A DNA stretch of 64,000 bases from assembly GCA_013426785.1 (NCBI GenBank), contig JACDZI010000006.1, forward strand, positions 1-64,000. Reading direction: 5' to 3'. A program made the position numbers and the translations under genes. This DNA comes from Rhodocyclaceae bacterium (GTDB taxonomy: Bacteria > Pseudomonadota > Gammaproteobacteria > Burkholderiales > Rhodocyclaceae). Below are positions 1-9,192 of this stretch, in pieces. The notes below the pieces were generated by a model that searched no databases, was not told the DNA's origin, and saw only the letters and a list, made by a program, of their open reading frames with translations. The stretch's first letter is position 1; every line of letters begins with the position of its first letter.

Positions 1-54
1 CACCCTGCCTGAGTGACCCGCCGCCCGGGCCATGCCCCATGGCTGCCGCCGCAC

Positions 55-560
55 CTACTGCGGCGACATGTAGGCCGGTGAGCCAACACCCAGCACCTGG
101 GTTTGAGTTGTTCCCTCATGAGTCTGCATGCAGGTGCCAAAGTCGGAGATTTTGATGTCGCGGTGGGTGATGCCCGGGCGGTTGGCGTATTCGAGTGCGC
201 GCGTGCATTTGAAGATGATCTCGACGACGCGCTCGACAGGCAGCAGGGTGTCGTTGCTGCAAAAAGGTTCGAGCGTGCCGCCCGACACATACTCCATAAC
301 GATATAGCTTTCCTCCTCGCCGACCAGCGCGTCGTAGATCTGCACGATGTGCGGGTGGAGCAGCCTGCCGGCGAGCGAGGCTTCGTTGATCAGCAGGTGA
401 CGATACTGCTTGCCGCGCTCGCGGTCCTTGAGGATGTCCGGGGTGATCAGCTTGACGGCGACTTCGCGTTCGGCGAAGGGGTCGTAGGACAAATAGACGG
501 TCGAGGTCGCGCCTTCGCCGAGCTTCCTGATGACCTCGTACTTACCGCCGATTTTTCCAT
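55..560 (-). pseudogene. Ser/Thr protein kinase remnant (Hanks type)
   Basis: This is the N-terminal lobe and part of the C lobe of a Hanks-type kinase: glycine loop (KLGEGATSTVYL), the VAIK-type lysine (REVAVKLI), then HRDIK and DFG. Three lesions are visible. The natural ATG, which shares its A with the argH TGA, is one base out of frame with the kinase because of a five-A run just after it; six As would give MEKIGGKYEVI. The catalytic loop has collapsed: HRDIK runs straight into ISDFG, so the roughly 15-20 residues normally between them, including the metal-binding Asn, are missing. The frame then stops at GSPAYMSPQ, where kinases have SPEQ and about 80-100 more residues. An in-frame ATG at 624 lies inside argH and is unlikely to be real. 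Activity is very unlikely without the Asn and the rest of the C lobe. Confidence 0.85.
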
Positions 561-1951
561 CAGAGCCGGGTGCGCCAGCGGGCAATGGCAGCTTTGACCT
601 GCGCCGGTGCCGTACCACCGACATGATCGCGAGCAGCCAGCGAACCTTCGACAGTCAATACCCCGAAGATGTCTTCGCCGATCAGGGAGGAAAAGTCCTG
701 CAACTCGACAAGCGACAGGTCGGCCAGGTCGCAGCCCTTGGCTTCGGCGGCACGCACCGCGCGGGCGACTGCCTCATGGGCGTCGCGGAAGGGCAGGCCC
801 TTCTTGACGAGGTAATCCGCGAGGTCCGTCGCGGTTGCATAGCCATGCCGCAACGCCGCAGCCATGGCTTCCGGCTTAACGCGGATGCCGGGCACCAGAT
901 CGGCGAAGATCCGCAAGGTATCGACCAGCGTGTCGGCCGTATCGAACAGCGGTTCCTTGTCTTCTTGGTTGTCCTTGTTGTAGGCCAGCGGCTGGCCCTT
1001 CATCAGGGTCAAGAGGCCCATCAGGTGGCCGAAGACACGGCCGCTCTTCCCGCGCGCCAGTTCCGGCACGTCCGGGTTCTTCTTCTGCGGCATGATCGAC
1101 GAGCCGGTGCAGAATCGGTCGGCGAGGTCGATGAAGCCGACACGCGGGCTCATCCACAGGATCAACTCTTCCGAAAAGCGCGAGACATGCACCATCACCA
1201 GCGAGGCGGCGGCGCAGAACTCGATGGCGAAGTCGCGATCCGAGACGGCATCGAGCGAATTGGCGCAAACGCCGTCGAAGCCGAGTTCCTGCGCGACAAA
1301 GGCGCGGTCGATCGGGAAGGTGGTGCCGGCCAGTGCGGCGGCACCGAGCGGCAGCCGATTTACCCGGCGACGAGCATCAACGAAGCGCTCGCGGTCGCGT
1401 GCCAGCATCTCGACATAGGCGAGCAGGTGGTGGCCGAAGGTGACCGGCTGTGCCACTTGCAAATGGGTGAAGCCGGGCAGGGGGGTGCTGGCATGCTGCT
1501 CAGCCAGATCGACCAGCGCACGCATCAGGTCGGCGAGCAGGCCGTCGAGCGTATCGAGCGTGTCGCGCAGCCACAGGCGGATGTCGGTGGCAACCTGGTC
1601 ATTGCGCGAGCGGCCGGTATGCAGCCGCTTGCCGGCATCGCCGATCAGCGCGGTGAGGCGCTTCTCGATGTTCAGATGGACATCCTCGTCGTCGAGGTTC
1701 CAATTGAAGCTGCCCGCCTCGATCTCGGTCGCGACCTGTGCCATGCCGCGTTCGATGGCCGCGAAATCGTCTGCGGCGATGATGCCTTGGCGCGCCAGCA
1801 TTTTGGCGTGGGCGAGCGAGCCGCAGATGTCCTGCACCGCCATGCGCTTGTCGAAGAACACCGAGGCCGTGTAGCGCTTGACGAGATCGGACACTGGCTC
1901 GGAGAAGCGGCCGGACCAGGCTTTGCTGGCGGGAGAAGGGCTATCTGACAT
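560..1951 (-). CDS. argH: argininosuccinate lyase
   Basis: This cytosolic enzyme splits argininosuccinate into arginine and fumarate, the last step of arginine synthesis. The 463-residue product has the usual family length and starts [16 protein letters not shown]. The start at 1951 is chosen because the family's WSGRF motif follows at once; the frame is open further upstream, but that would run into the divergent gene. The fumarase/aspartase signature [11 protein letters not shown] lies near residues 280-290 and contains the catalytic Ser loop. [12 protein letters not shown], the substrate-binding motif, is near residue 110. Its TGA overlaps by one base the ATG of the downstream kinase remnant, so the two were once translationally coupled. 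Only 31 bp separate it from the divergent sensor kinase gene, and no clear Shine-Dalgarno sequence is visible. Confidence 0.97.
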   Translation of the reverse strand: MSDSPSPASKAWSGRFSEPVSDLVKRYTASVFFDKRMAVQDICGSLAHAKMLARQGIIAADDFAAIERGMAQVATEIEAGSFNWNLDDEDVHLNIEKRLTALIGDAGKRLHTGRSRNDQVATDIRLWLRDTLDTLDGLLADLMRALVDLAEQHASTPLPGFTHLQVAQPVTFGHHLLAYVEMLARDRERFVDARRRVNRLPLGAAALAGTTFPIDRAFVAQELGFDGVCANSLDAVSDRDFAIEFCAAASLVMVHVSRFSEELILWMSPRVGFIDLADRFCTGSSIMPQKKNPDVPELARGKSGRVFGHLMGLLTLMKGQPLAYNKDNQEDKEPLFDTADTLVDTLRIFADLVPGIRVKPEAMAAALRHGYATATDLADYLVKKGLPFRDAHEAVARAVRAAEAKGCDLADLSLVELQDFSSLIGEDIFGVLTVEGSLAARDHVGGTAPAQVKAAIARWRTRL

Positions 1952-1982
1952 AATGAAGGAATGAAAGAGGAATGCCGAGTCA

Positions 1983-2996
1983 ATGCGTAGGGCCATGAGT
2001 ATACCCTCGCGCCCGCCCGCCTTCCGCTTACCCGATTTTCGCAATCAGGGCGTCTGGTTGCGGCTGTTGCTGGGCGCGAATGGCTTGCTGCTGATGGGGG
2101 CGCTCATTCGCAACAATGCCTGGGGAGATCTGCCGCGCGAGGTGATCGAACTGGCCGCGCTCATCGAACCTGCCCTGCTGCTCTGGCTGGTCCTCCTCTT
2201 CATTGTCTCACCGCAACTGCAACGCCTGTCGGCCTTGCCTGGTGCCCTGCTGGTCGTTGGTCTGGCCATGGGCACGATGGCCGTGGCTGGCTTCATGATG
2301 GCGCTGGGTTTCGGCGTGCCTGCCGGCTGGCGGGCACCCTTGGTGGCCGCTGCCGGTGCAGCGACGGTGCTGCTATGGTTCGATCTCTGGGCGCGTGCCC
2401 ATGTGCCGGCGCTGGCCGAGGCACGGATCGCGGCACTGAATGCGCGGATCCGGCCCCATTTTCTTTTCAACAGCCTGAATGCAGTGCTCGGTGTGATGAG
2501 GGAAGATCCGCGCCGCGCCGAGGCCACCCTGGAGGAACTGGCGGAACTGTTCCGTGCCCTGATGCGCGACAACCGCGAATTGGTGCCCCTGTCCGAGGAG
2601 ATCGCACTGGCGCGCAAGTATCTCGACATCGAGCGTCTCCGCTTAGGCGATCGTTTGCAAGTGTGCTGGGAAGTGGCCGACAGCCTGCCCGAAACCCTCG
2701 TACCGCCCCTGCTGCTCCAGCCCCTGATCGAGAATGCCGTGTACCATGGCATCGAACCGTCAACTGCACCCGCTCAGGTCCGTCTGCAACTTTCCGCCAC
2801 CCGGGATGGCGTGCGCATCGAGATCGAAAATCCCCTGCCCGAGCTTGCCGAACAGCGCTCAGGCAATCATATGGCGCTTGAAAACCTGCGGGAACGGCTG
2901 ATGCTGTTCTACGACCTCGAAGCGCGGCTCGATACCGGGATCGATGCCGGCCGCTATCGGGTCCGCATCGATCTGCCGACCCGGAGAGCGTCATGA
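1983..2996 (+). CDS. AlgZ/LytS-type sensor histidine kinase
   Basis: A membrane sensor kinase of the His_kinase (PF06580) class that partners LytTR regulators. The first 140 residues hold about four hydrophobic segments with short loops and no recognisable extracellular sensor domain. The phospho-acceptor motif follows as [11 protein letters not shown] (His159), then an HATPase domain with the N box LIENAVYHG. The gene could also start at the Met five codons in. It overlaps the response regulator gene by four bases (ATGA), so the pair is translationally coupled. In Pseudomonas and many betaproteobacteria the same argH-algZ-algR order is followed by hemC; here hemC is absent. The stimulus is unknown. 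The name AlgZ rests on gene order and domain class, not on shown function. Confidence 0.9.
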   Translation: MRRAMSIPSRPPAFRLPDFRNQGVWLRLLLGANGLLLMGALIRNNAWGDLPREVIELAALIEPALLLWLVLLFIVSPQLQRLSALPGALLVVGLAMGTMAVAGFMMALGFGVPAGWRAPLVAAAGAATVLLWFDLWARAHVPALAEARIAALNARIRPHFLFNSLNAVLGVMREDPRRAEATLEELAELFRALMRDNRELVPLSEEIALARKYLDIERLRLGDRLQVCWEVADSLPETLVPPLLLQPLIENAVYHGIEPSTAPAQVRLQLSATRDGVRIEIENPLPELAEQRSGNHMALENLRERLMLFYDLEARLDTGIDAGRYRVRIDLPTRRAS

Positions 2997-3745
2997 GCGA
3001 GCGGGTGCACATTCTCATGGTCGACGATGAGGCGCCTGCCCGGGTGCGTTTGCGCCAACTGCTCGCCGACATCGCGGATGATTTTCCGCACCAGGTCAGC
3101 GGCGAGGCCGGCGACGGGGTGGCGGCGCTGGAGTCGTATGCGCAAGCGCCGGCCGACATCGTCCTGACCGATATCCGCATGCCGCGCATGGACGGAATTG
3201 AACTCGCCCGGCAACTGGCGGGCCTGCCGCAGCCGCCCGCCATCGTCTTTGTTACCGCATACGATGAGTTTGCCCTCAAAGCCTTCGAACTGGCCGCTGT
3301 CGATTATTTGCTGAAACCGGCGCGGGCACCGCGCCTGCTCGAAGCTCTGAAGAAGGCACGCCGTCTTGCCGGAGCCGACTTTTCCGTGATCGCCCCGGCC
3401 GGCCGGACGCGCTTGCGCGTGGTTGAGCGCGGGCAGGTGCTGCTGGTGCCGGTGGCCGATATGCTTTATCTGCGGGCCGAGCAGAAGTACGTGACGGCAC
3501 GTACCCGTGAACGTGAATACCTGCTCGAAGAATCACTCGCCCATCTGGAAACCGAGTTTGGCGGACGCTTCGTGCGCATTCACCGTAACTGTCTGGTGGC
3601 GGCCGATGCGGTTTCCGGTGTGGTGCGGGAAAGTGCGGAGGATGGTGGCGAACCGCACTGGATGCTGCGCCTCAAGGGAGTGGCCGAGCCACTACCGGTG
3701 AGTCGGCGACAGTGGCCGCAGGCGAAGGACTTGCTCGGCTTGTAA
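2993..3745 (+). CDS. algR: AlgR-type LytTR response regulator
   Basis: A 250-residue two-domain regulator. The receiver domain (about 1-120) has the acidic pocket Asp11/Asp12, the phospho-acceptor Asp60 in VLTDIRMPRMDG, and the conserved Lys in YLLKPA. The C-terminal LytTR DNA-binding domain (about 150-248) carries the features YLRAEQKYV and FVRIHRNCLV. It should bind direct-repeat sites as AlgR does in Pseudomonas; targets cannot be read from this window. It overlaps the kinase gene by four bases. A repeat copy begins 7 nt after its TAA, and beyond that the genome turns into a lower-GC islet rather than hemC. Confidence 0.92.
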   Translation: MSERVHILMVDDEAPARVRLRQLLADIADDFPHQVSGEAGDGVAALESYAQAPADIVLTDIRMPRMDGIELARQLAGLPQPPAIVFVTAYDEFALKAFELAAVDYLLKPARAPRLLEALKKARRLAGADFSVIAPAGRTRLRVVERGQVLLVPVADMLYLRAEQKYVTARTREREYLLEESLAHLETEFGGRFVRIHRNCLVAADAVSGVVRESAEDGGEPHWMLRLKGVAEPLPVSRRQWPQAKDLLGL

Positions 3746-3752
3746 ACAACCC

Positions 3753-3778
3753 TGAAAAGTCAGCGCTGGCGGGACGCC
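3753..3778 (+). repeat. dispersed 25-nt repeat, copy A
   Basis: This is a copy of the family whose core is AAAAGTCGGCGCTGGC followed by RRGACGGC and usually preceded by TG. It has A for the first G of GTCGG and differs at the end (GACGCC). It lies 7 nt behind the algR stop codon, in the same direction as the gene. Confidence 0.85.
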
Positions 3779-3800
3779 CAGTCGCCCGGTTACAGTGTGA

Positions 3801-4178
3801 TCAGGCTGCGCGCAGAGTCTCCGCCAGCAAGGGGAAGGGCATGGCCTCGATATCCTCAGCCAGCCGGTAGCGTTCTTTCCCCGCATAGACGACTAGGCGC
3901 CGTTCCGGCATCAGGTCGGCGCAGGCGGCATGGAAACCGCGTTCGAGTTTGGGCGTTAAGCTACGCTTGATTTCGATGGCCCAGAGGCGACCGTCCGGCC
4001 AGGCAAGCAGCAGGTCGATTTCCGCCCCCCCGCTGCTGCGATAGAAATAGGCTTGGATCATCGAGTCGGCCTCGGTGGCGGCGGCGATCAGGTTTTCGAC
4101 GACGCAGCCCTCCCAACTGGCACCCACCACCGGGTGGGCCACCAGCGTTTCTTTGTCGGGAATATTGAGCAGCGCATG
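3801..4178 (-). pseudogene. C-terminal remnant of an AAA ATPase/DUF4143 protein
   Basis: The frame encodes only the last third of an ATPase of the AAA_14/DUF4143 family. Recognisable pieces are HALLNIPDKETLVAHP, then HPVVGASWEG, the nuclease-fold segment FYRSSGGAEIDLLL with IEIKRS (the D...ExK pattern of the PD-(D/E)XK fold), and the family's usual end. Full-length members have about 380-420 residues with an N-terminal P-loop domain; here an in-frame TGA stands right before HALL, and no ATPase part can be found upstream. A GTG within the remnant could start a 113-residue product, but there is no sign that it is used. The 170 bases from here to the methyltransferase gene hold nothing else I can recognise. 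Confidence 0.8.
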
Positions 4179-4346
4179 TCATCGGCGGACTTGGCCCAAG
4201 CGAAGGGCTTGGGGGGGGCTGCGTTGTAGGTATCGAGGTAAGAGAATGCGCATCATCACTTAAAGTGCAACTGGCCTACTGATATAGGCTCTAATTTCTG
4301 GGACCACCTCTCAGTACGGCGTGGCGGGCGGTGAACGTGCAGGACA

Positions 4347-4793
4347 CTATAGCCAACGTGAAACCGAACGCTGGTACGCGACATATTTGTCACCGAACTT
4401 TAAGGACATTGCTCGCTCCTCAAACGGGATGTAAACATACTGCGCCAGCACAAAGAACACTGCGGGACCGACCAGCGGTGAAATTGTCCCCAGAACGCAG
4501 GCAAAGCCAACGAGCGCCGTCAGAAGGCCCAGGTACATAGGATTGCGCGTTCGACTGAACAGGCCTTCGGTCGTCAACTGCCCCGGCGTTCCAAAGGTAT
4601 CAATGTTGGTGGAAAGTCGACGGAAAAGACGAGAGTGCCAGCTGGCAATTCCAAGCCCGATCACGATCGCTCCAGACCCAAGAAAGCTGTAGGGTTGTGG
4701 TAGCCACGTATCGATCGGAATCGTCAGGTGGAGAAGAATCATGGTCATAGCGGATGCAAACCAGACGAAGGGTGGTAGCAATAGTTTTTTCAT
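4347..4793 (-). CDS. isoprenylcysteine/phospholipid-type membrane methyltransferase
   Basis: A small integral membrane protein of the ICMT/PEMT methyltransferase superfamily. About four hydrophobic helices are visible, and the SAM-binding C-terminal half shows TEGLFSRTRNPMYLG and, after another helix, the conserved PFEER followed by KFGDKYVAYQRSVSRWL. Bacterial relatives are mostly of unknown substrate. I take the Met that starts MKKLLLPPF, giving 148 residues; a Met 19 codons upstream is possible but would put a basic stretch in front. The gene is transcribed away from a Crp-like regulator with a palindrome between them, so that regulator may control it. Base composition is less GC-rich than that of neighbouring genes, which suggests transfer. 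Confidence 0.8.
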   Translation of the reverse strand: MKKLLLPPFVWFASAMTMILLHLTIPIDTWLPQPYSFLGSGAIVIGLGIASWHSRLFRRLSTNIDTFGTPGQLTTEGLFSRTRNPMYLGLLTALVGFACVLGTISPLVGPAVFFVLAQYVYIPFEERAMSLKFGDKYVAYQRSVSRWL

Positions 4794-4853
4794 TGAGGAG
4801 ACCTTGCGGCGATTGAGTTGACGCAGTATCTTCAACCTGCTGAAAAACATCGA

Positions 4854-4865
4854 TAACCTGGGTTA
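4854..4865. promoter_or_regulatory. perfect palindrome, possible operator
   Basis: TAACC-TG-GGTTA lies in the gap between the divergent methyltransferase and Crp-like genes, 11 nt before the regulator's ATG. It is a plausible autoregulatory site for that regulator. The half-site is not the TGTGA of Crp or the TTGAT of Fnr. This is inference from position and symmetry only. Confidence 0.4.
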
Positions 4866-4876
4866 ACAATCTGCAG

Positions 4877-5485
4877 ATGTCGAATTTTTCCACTCACGAT
4901 GTGTTTCGTCACTTGGCCGGTTCCGAACTTCCTGATTGGCCAATTTTGGAACAGGCAGTTCGAGAAAGACGACTTAAGCCGCACGCGCCATTGTTCCTGG
5001 CGGGCGAACAAAAACCTTGCATCTATGTCGTCAATGCAGGTGTCATCAAGATGGTTTACGAAACCAGTAGCGGCAATTCATGGATCAAGGGTTTTGCTGC
5101 GGCAGGCGTTCTTTTTGCCAGTCTCAGCGCGCTCGAAGATGACGGCTTTACGAGCTTTTCTGCATACGCAGCAACGGAGGCCTGCATCCACCAAATTGAC
5201 TATTCGGTGCTGCAACACCTTGCCGGTCAGCATATCGCGTGGCAGAGAGCAGTTGCCAATGCCCTCAAGCTGTATGGGCAGCGAAAGGAGCGGCGAGAGA
5301 TGGAGCTACTTACGCTGACTCCCGAGGATCGTTATCTTCGGTTCCTGAGCGACTCCCCGTCATTGGTGGCGGTCCTGCGTCAACGAGATATTGCCAGCTA
5401 CATTCGGGTAACACCGGTGGCGCTAAGTCGCATCAAGTCCCGGCTAAGCCAACGATCAGGAAAATCAGGTGACAGCATTCGTTGA
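4877..5485 (+). CDS. Crp/Fnr-family transcriptional regulator
   Basis: A 202-residue regulator with an N-terminal cyclic-nucleotide-binding-like beta barrel (about 15-125), a long linker helix, and a C-terminal winged helix whose recognition part reads RDIASYIRVTPVALSRIKSRL. It lacks the cysteine cluster of oxygen-sensing Fnr and the full phosphate-binding cassette of cAMP-binding Crp, so its effector is unknown. The layout is closest to the short Crp-like regulators that often sit beside a gene they control. It is divergent from the membrane methyltransferase gene, with a palindrome in between. Codon use is less GC-biased than in the flanking core genes, like its neighbour, so the two may have come in together. 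Confidence 0.85.
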   Translation: MSNFSTHDVFRHLAGSELPDWPILEQAVRERRLKPHAPLFLAGEQKPCIYVVNAGVIKMVYETSSGNSWIKGFAAAGVLFASLSALEDDGFTSFSAYAATEACIHQIDYSVLQHLAGQHIAWQRAVANALKLYGQRKERREMELLTLTPEDRYLRFLSDSPSLVAVLRQRDIASYIRVTPVALSRIKSRLSQRSGKSGDSIR

Positions 5486-5621
5486 ATCAAATTGCTAAAC
5501 CCCATGGCTCATGGAGGCCAGAGCTTGCCACCGGCACAACCGCTAGGCATCGGTCTTGTCGGGGTAGCACGCCCAGAACCACGAGAAAACCACGCAATAC
5601 ATGGCCCGTTGTGTTATTCCC

Positions 5622-5644
5622 GTAATCTAATATTGCTTGATTAC
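5622..5644 (+). promoter_or_regulatory. inverted repeat and AT-rich promoter-like stretch upstream of pyc
   Basis: GTAATC and GATTAC form a perfect 6-bp inverted repeat around an AT-rich spacer containing TAATAT, about 40 nt before the pyc start. It could hold the pyc promoter or an operator. The rest of the 200-base gap between the Crp-like gene and pyc contains nothing I recognise; the open frame from 5492 has no coding character. Confidence 0.35.
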
Positions 5645-5685
5645 ACGACGCTATCCGGCATCCCGATTCTTACCCTTACCCCGCC

Positions 5686-8600
5686 ATGAAACCGATCAAG
5701 AGCCTCCTCGTCGCCAACCGTTCGGAAATTGCCATCCGCGTGCTGCGTGCTGCCAGCGAAATGGGCATTCGCAGCGTGACCATCTACTCCAGCGAAGACC
5801 GCTTTGCCCTGCACCGCTTCAAGGCCGACGAGTCCTACCTTGTCGGCGCCGGCAAGAAGCCGATCGCCGCCTATCTCGACATCGACGACATCATCCGCAT
5901 CGCCAAGGAAGCGCACGTCGACTCGATCCATCCCGGCTACGGCTTCCTGTCGGAGAACCCCGATTTCGCCGAGGCCTGCGCCAGGGCCGGCATCACCTTC
6001 ATCGGCCCGCAGCCGGAAGTGATGCGCCTGCTGGGCAACAAGGTGTCGGCGCGCGAACTGGCCGAGCGTGCCGGCGTGCCGGTGGTGCCGGCGACCGGCG
6101 CCCTGCCGCACGATCTGGAGGCGGCCAAGCAGCATGCTGCCGCCGTCGGCTATCCGCTGATGCTCAAGGCCAGTTGGGGCGGTGGTGGACGTGGCATGCG
6201 CGTGGTGGAAACCGAGGCCGACCTCGGCCCGGCGATGGACGTGGCGCGGCGCGAGGCTGCGGCGGCCTTCGGCAACGATGAGGTCTACCTGGAAAAACTG
6301 GTGCGACGTGCGCGTCACGTCGAGGTACAGGTGATGGGCGACCTGCACGGCAATCGTGTGCATCTGTTCGAGCGCGACTGTTCGGTGCAGCGGCGCAACC
6401 AGAAAGTGGTGGAACGCGCCCCGGCGCCCTATTTGTCCGAGCAGCGCCGCGCCGAGCTGTGCGAGGCCGCGTTGCGGCTGGCGAAGGCGGCTAACTACAC
6501 CCATGCCGGCACCGTCGAATTCCTGATGGATGCCGATACCGACAAGTTCTATTTCATCGAGGTCAATCCGCGCATCCAGGTCGAGCACACTGTCACCGAA
6601 CTGGTCACCGGCGTTGATGTCGTCAAGGCGCAGATCCGCATTTCCGAGGGCGCGAAGATCGGTGCCGAGGATGCCTACGTGCCGCGGCAGCAGGATGTCA
6701 AGCTCAACGGCCATGCCCTGCAATGCCGCATCACCACCGAAGACCCGGAAAACGGCTTCACGCCCGACTATGGCCGCATCAACGTCTATCGCAGCCCGGC
6801 CGGCTTCGGCATCCGCCTCGACGGCGGCACCGCCTATTCCGGCGCGGTGATCACGCCCTATTACGACTCGCTGCTGGTCAAGGTGACTGCCTGGGGCCAT
6901 ACGTCCGACGAGGCGGCGCGGCGCATGGACCGTGCCTTGCGCGAATTCCGCGTGCGTGGCTTGGCCTCCAACCTGCTGTTCCTCGAAAACGTCATCGCCC
7001 ACCCGCTGTTCCGCTCGGGCGAATGCACCACGCGCTTCATCGACGAGACGCCCGATCTGTTCAAGTTCAACAAGCGCCGCGACCGCGCGACGCGCCTGAT
7101 CAAGTTCATCGGCGACGTGATGGTGAATGGCAATCCCGAAATGCAGGGGCGTGCCCTGCCGCCGCTGCCGCTGGCCAAGGCGATCAGGCCGTCGGGTTGC
7201 GACCTTTCCGCCCCGCCGCCGGCCGGCACGCGCGACAAGCTCAAGGAACTTGGCGCGGCCAAGTTCGCCGCGTGGATGCGCGACGAGAAGCGCGTGCTGC
7301 TCACCGACACGACCATGCGCGACGCCCACCAGTCCCTGTTCGCCACGCGCATGCGCACCCACGACCTCACCGAGATCGCGCCCTATTACGCCCGCATGGC
7401 ACCGGAGCTGTTCTCGCTCGAATGCTGGGGTGGGGCGACCTTTGACGTCGCCATGCGCTTCCTCAAGGAAGACCCGTGGGAACGCCTGCAGCGCCTGCGT
7501 GCCGCCGTGCCGAACGTGCTGTTCCAGATGCTGTTGCGTGCCTCGAATGCGGTCGGCTACACGAATTATTCCGACAACGTGGTGCGCTATTTGGTTCAGC
7601 AGGCGGCCAAGGAAGGCATCGACGTGTTCCGCGTGTTCGATTCGCTCAACTGGGTGGATAACATGCGCGTGGCGATGGATGCCGTGATCGAATCCGGCGC
7701 CCTCTGCGAAGCGGCGATCTGCTACACCGGCGACCTGTTCGATGCGCAGCGGCCGAAGTACAACCTCAAGTATTACGTCGATCTGGCGAAGCAACTGGAA
7801 CAGGCCGGCGCCCATATCCTCGCCATCAAGGACATGGCGGGCGTGTGCAAGCCGCGCGCGATCCGCGAGTTGGTGACGGTACTCAAGCAGGAAGTCGGTC
7901 TGCCGATCCACTTCCATACGCACGACACCAGCGGCATTGCCGCGGCGTCGGTGCTGGCTGCGGTCGAGGCCGGCTGCGATGCTGTCGATGGTGCCCTCGA
8001 CAGCATGAGCGGGCTCACCTCGCAGCCGAACCTCGGTTCCATTGCTGCCGCGCTGGTGGGTACGGAGCGCGATCCCGGCGTCGATTTCGACCAGATGCAG
8101 GCGCTGTCGCATTACTGGGAGGGCGTGCGCCGCCAGTACGCGCCCTTCGAGGCCGACATTCGCTCCGGCACGGCCGACGTCTATCGCCACGAGATGCCCG
8201 GTGGCCAATACACCAACCTGCGCGAACAGGCGCGCGCCATGGGCATCGAACATCGCTGGGACGAGGTCTCGCAAGCCTATGCTGACGTGAACCTGCTGTT
8301 TGGCGACATCGTCAAGGTCACGCCGACCTCGAAGGTCGTCGGCGACCTGGCGTTGTTCATGGTGGCCAACGGGCTGACGCCGGAAGACGTGAAAAACCCG
8401 GCGCGCGAAGTCGCCTTCCCCGACTCCGTCATCTCGCTGATGCGCGGCGAACTGGGCTACCCGCCCGATGGCTTCCCCGCCGAACTGCAGGCACGTGTGC
8501 TCAAGGGCGAAAAACCGCTGGTGGGCCGCGCCGGCGATTCACTGCCGCCGGTCGATCTGGAAGCGAAGCGCGCCGAGGCCGAGAAGGCTTGCGGCCACAA

Positions 8601-9132
8601 GATTTCGGATACCGACCTCGCCTCCTACCTGATGTATCCCAAGGTATTCAGGGACTACGCCACCCATCGCAGCCACTTCGGCGATGTCTCGCTGTTGCCG
8701 ACGCCGACCTTCTTCTATGGCCTGGCGGCGAACGAGGAAATTGCGGTCGACCTCGAACGCGGCAAGAGCCTGATCATCTCCCAGCAGGGCACGGCCGGAC
8801 CGGACAGCGAAGGCATGGTCAAGGTGTTCTTCGAGCTCAACGGCCAGTCGCGCGTGATCCGTGTGCCCAAGGCCGGCCTCGCCAACGTGCGGGCCAAGCC
8901 GCAGGCCGAGGAGGGCAACCCGAAGCATGTCGGCGCACCGATGCCCGGCAGCATCGTCACCGTCGCCGCGCATGCCGGCCAGAAGGTGGCGAAAGGTGAT
9001 CCGCTGGTGTCGATCGAGGCGATGAAGATGGAGACCATGCTCAAGGCCGAGCAGGATGGCGTGGTCAAGGCCGTCCATGCCCGCCACGGCGAACGTGTCA
9101 ACGCCAAGGATCTGCTGGTCGAGTTCGAATAG
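5686..9132 (+). CDS. pyc: pyruvate carboxylase
   Basis: A single-chain biotin enzyme of 1148 residues that carboxylates pyruvate to oxaloacetate with ATP and bicarbonate. Domains in order: biotin carboxylase with ATP-grasp (about 1-450; KASWGGGGRGMRV loop and EVNPRIQVEHTVTE), carboxyltransferase (about 535-800; DTTMRDAHQSL metal-site motif and MAGVCKPRA), the tetramerisation/PYC_OADA region, and a biotinyl domain with EAMKMET, where the Lys near residue 1113 carries biotin. The length is normal. It stands alone between the lower-GC islet and convergent genes. It feeds the TCA cycle from pyruvate, which fits growth on C3 acids of the sort the TRAP genes in this window might import. A repeat copy starts 4 nt after the stop codon. 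Confidence 0.97.
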   Translation: MKPIKSLLVANRSEIAIRVLRAASEMGIRSVTIYSSEDRFALHRFKADESYLVGAGKKPIAAYLDIDDIIRIAKEAHVDSIHPGYGFLSENPDFAEACARAGITFIGPQPEVMRLLGNKVSARELAERAGVPVVPATGALPHDLEAAKQHAAAVGYPLMLKASWGGGGRGMRVVETEADLGPAMDVARREAAAAFGNDEVYLEKLVRRARHVEVQVMGDLHGNRVHLFERDCSVQRRNQKVVERAPAPYLSEQRRAELCEAALRLAKAANYTHAGTVEFLMDADTDKFYFIEVNPRIQVEHTVTELVTGVDVVKAQIRISEGAKIGAEDAYVPRQQDVKLNGHALQCRITTEDPENGFTPDYGRINVYRSPAGFGIRLDGGTAYSGAVITPYYDSLLVKVTAWGHTSDEAARRMDRALREFRVRGLASNLLFLENVIAHPLFRSGECTTRFIDETPDLFKFNKRRDRATRLIKFIGDVMVNGNPEMQGRALPPLPLAKAIRPSGCDLSAPPPAGTRDKLKELGAAKFAAWMRDEKRVLLTDTTMRDAHQSLFATRMRTHDLTEIAPYYARMAPELFSLECWGGATFDVAMRFLKEDPWERLQRLRAAVPNVLFQMLLRASNAVGYTNYSDNVVRYLVQQAAKEGIDVFRVFDSLNWVDNMRVAMDAVIESGALCEAAICYTGDLFDAQRPKYNLKYYVDLAKQLEQAGAHILAIKDMAGVCKPRAIRELVTVLKQEVGLPIHFHTHDTSGIAAASVLAAVEAGCDAVDGALDSMSGLTSQPNLGSIAAALVGTERDPGVDFDQMQALSHYWEGVRRQYAPFEADIRSGTADVYRHEMPGGQYTNLREQARAMGIEHRWDEVSQAYADVNLLFGDIVKVTPTSKVVGDLALFMVANGLTPEDVKNPAREVAFPDSVISLMRGELGYPPDGFPAELQARVLKGEKPLVGRAGDSLPPVDLEAKRAEAEKACGHKISDTDLASYLMYPKVFRDYATHRSHFGDVSLLPTPTFFYGLAANEEIAVDLERGKSLIISQQGTAGPDSEGMVKVFFELNGQSRVIRVPKAGLANVRAKPQAEEGNPKHVGAPMPGSIVTVAAHAGQKVAKGDPLVSIEAMKMETMLKAEQDGVVKAVHARHGERVNAKDLLVEFE

Positions 9133-9136
9133 GCCC

Positions 9137-9161
9137 AAAAAGTCGGCGCTGGCGGGACGGC
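9137..9161 (+). repeat. dispersed 25-nt repeat, copy B
   Basis: An exact consensus copy (AAAAGTCGGCGCTGGC then GGGACGGC), directly behind the pyc stop and in the same direction, in the short gap between convergent pyc and the TPMT-like gene. Confidence 0.9.
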
Positions 9162-9192
9162 ATCGCCGGATTGCCGCGTTGATGCAGGACGG

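Noticed and set aside
1-54. Continuation of the kinase gene at the window's left end
   Set aside because: All three minus-strand frames of the first 54 bases lack kinase motifs, so the kinase ends at its stop near 55.
530-1948. 472-codon open frame on the plus strand across argH
   Set aside because: It is the antisense shadow of argH in high-GC sequence; the argH protein has all family motifs and the plus-strand product resembles nothing.
5492-5689. 65-codon frame between the Crp-like gene and pyc
   Set aside because: No family similarity, no ribosome site, and it runs into the pyc start.
5641-8274. 877-codon open frame antisense to pyc
   Set aside because: Shadow of pyruvate carboxylase; its His/Arg/Gly/Ala-rich composition is that of reverse-read GC-rich codons.
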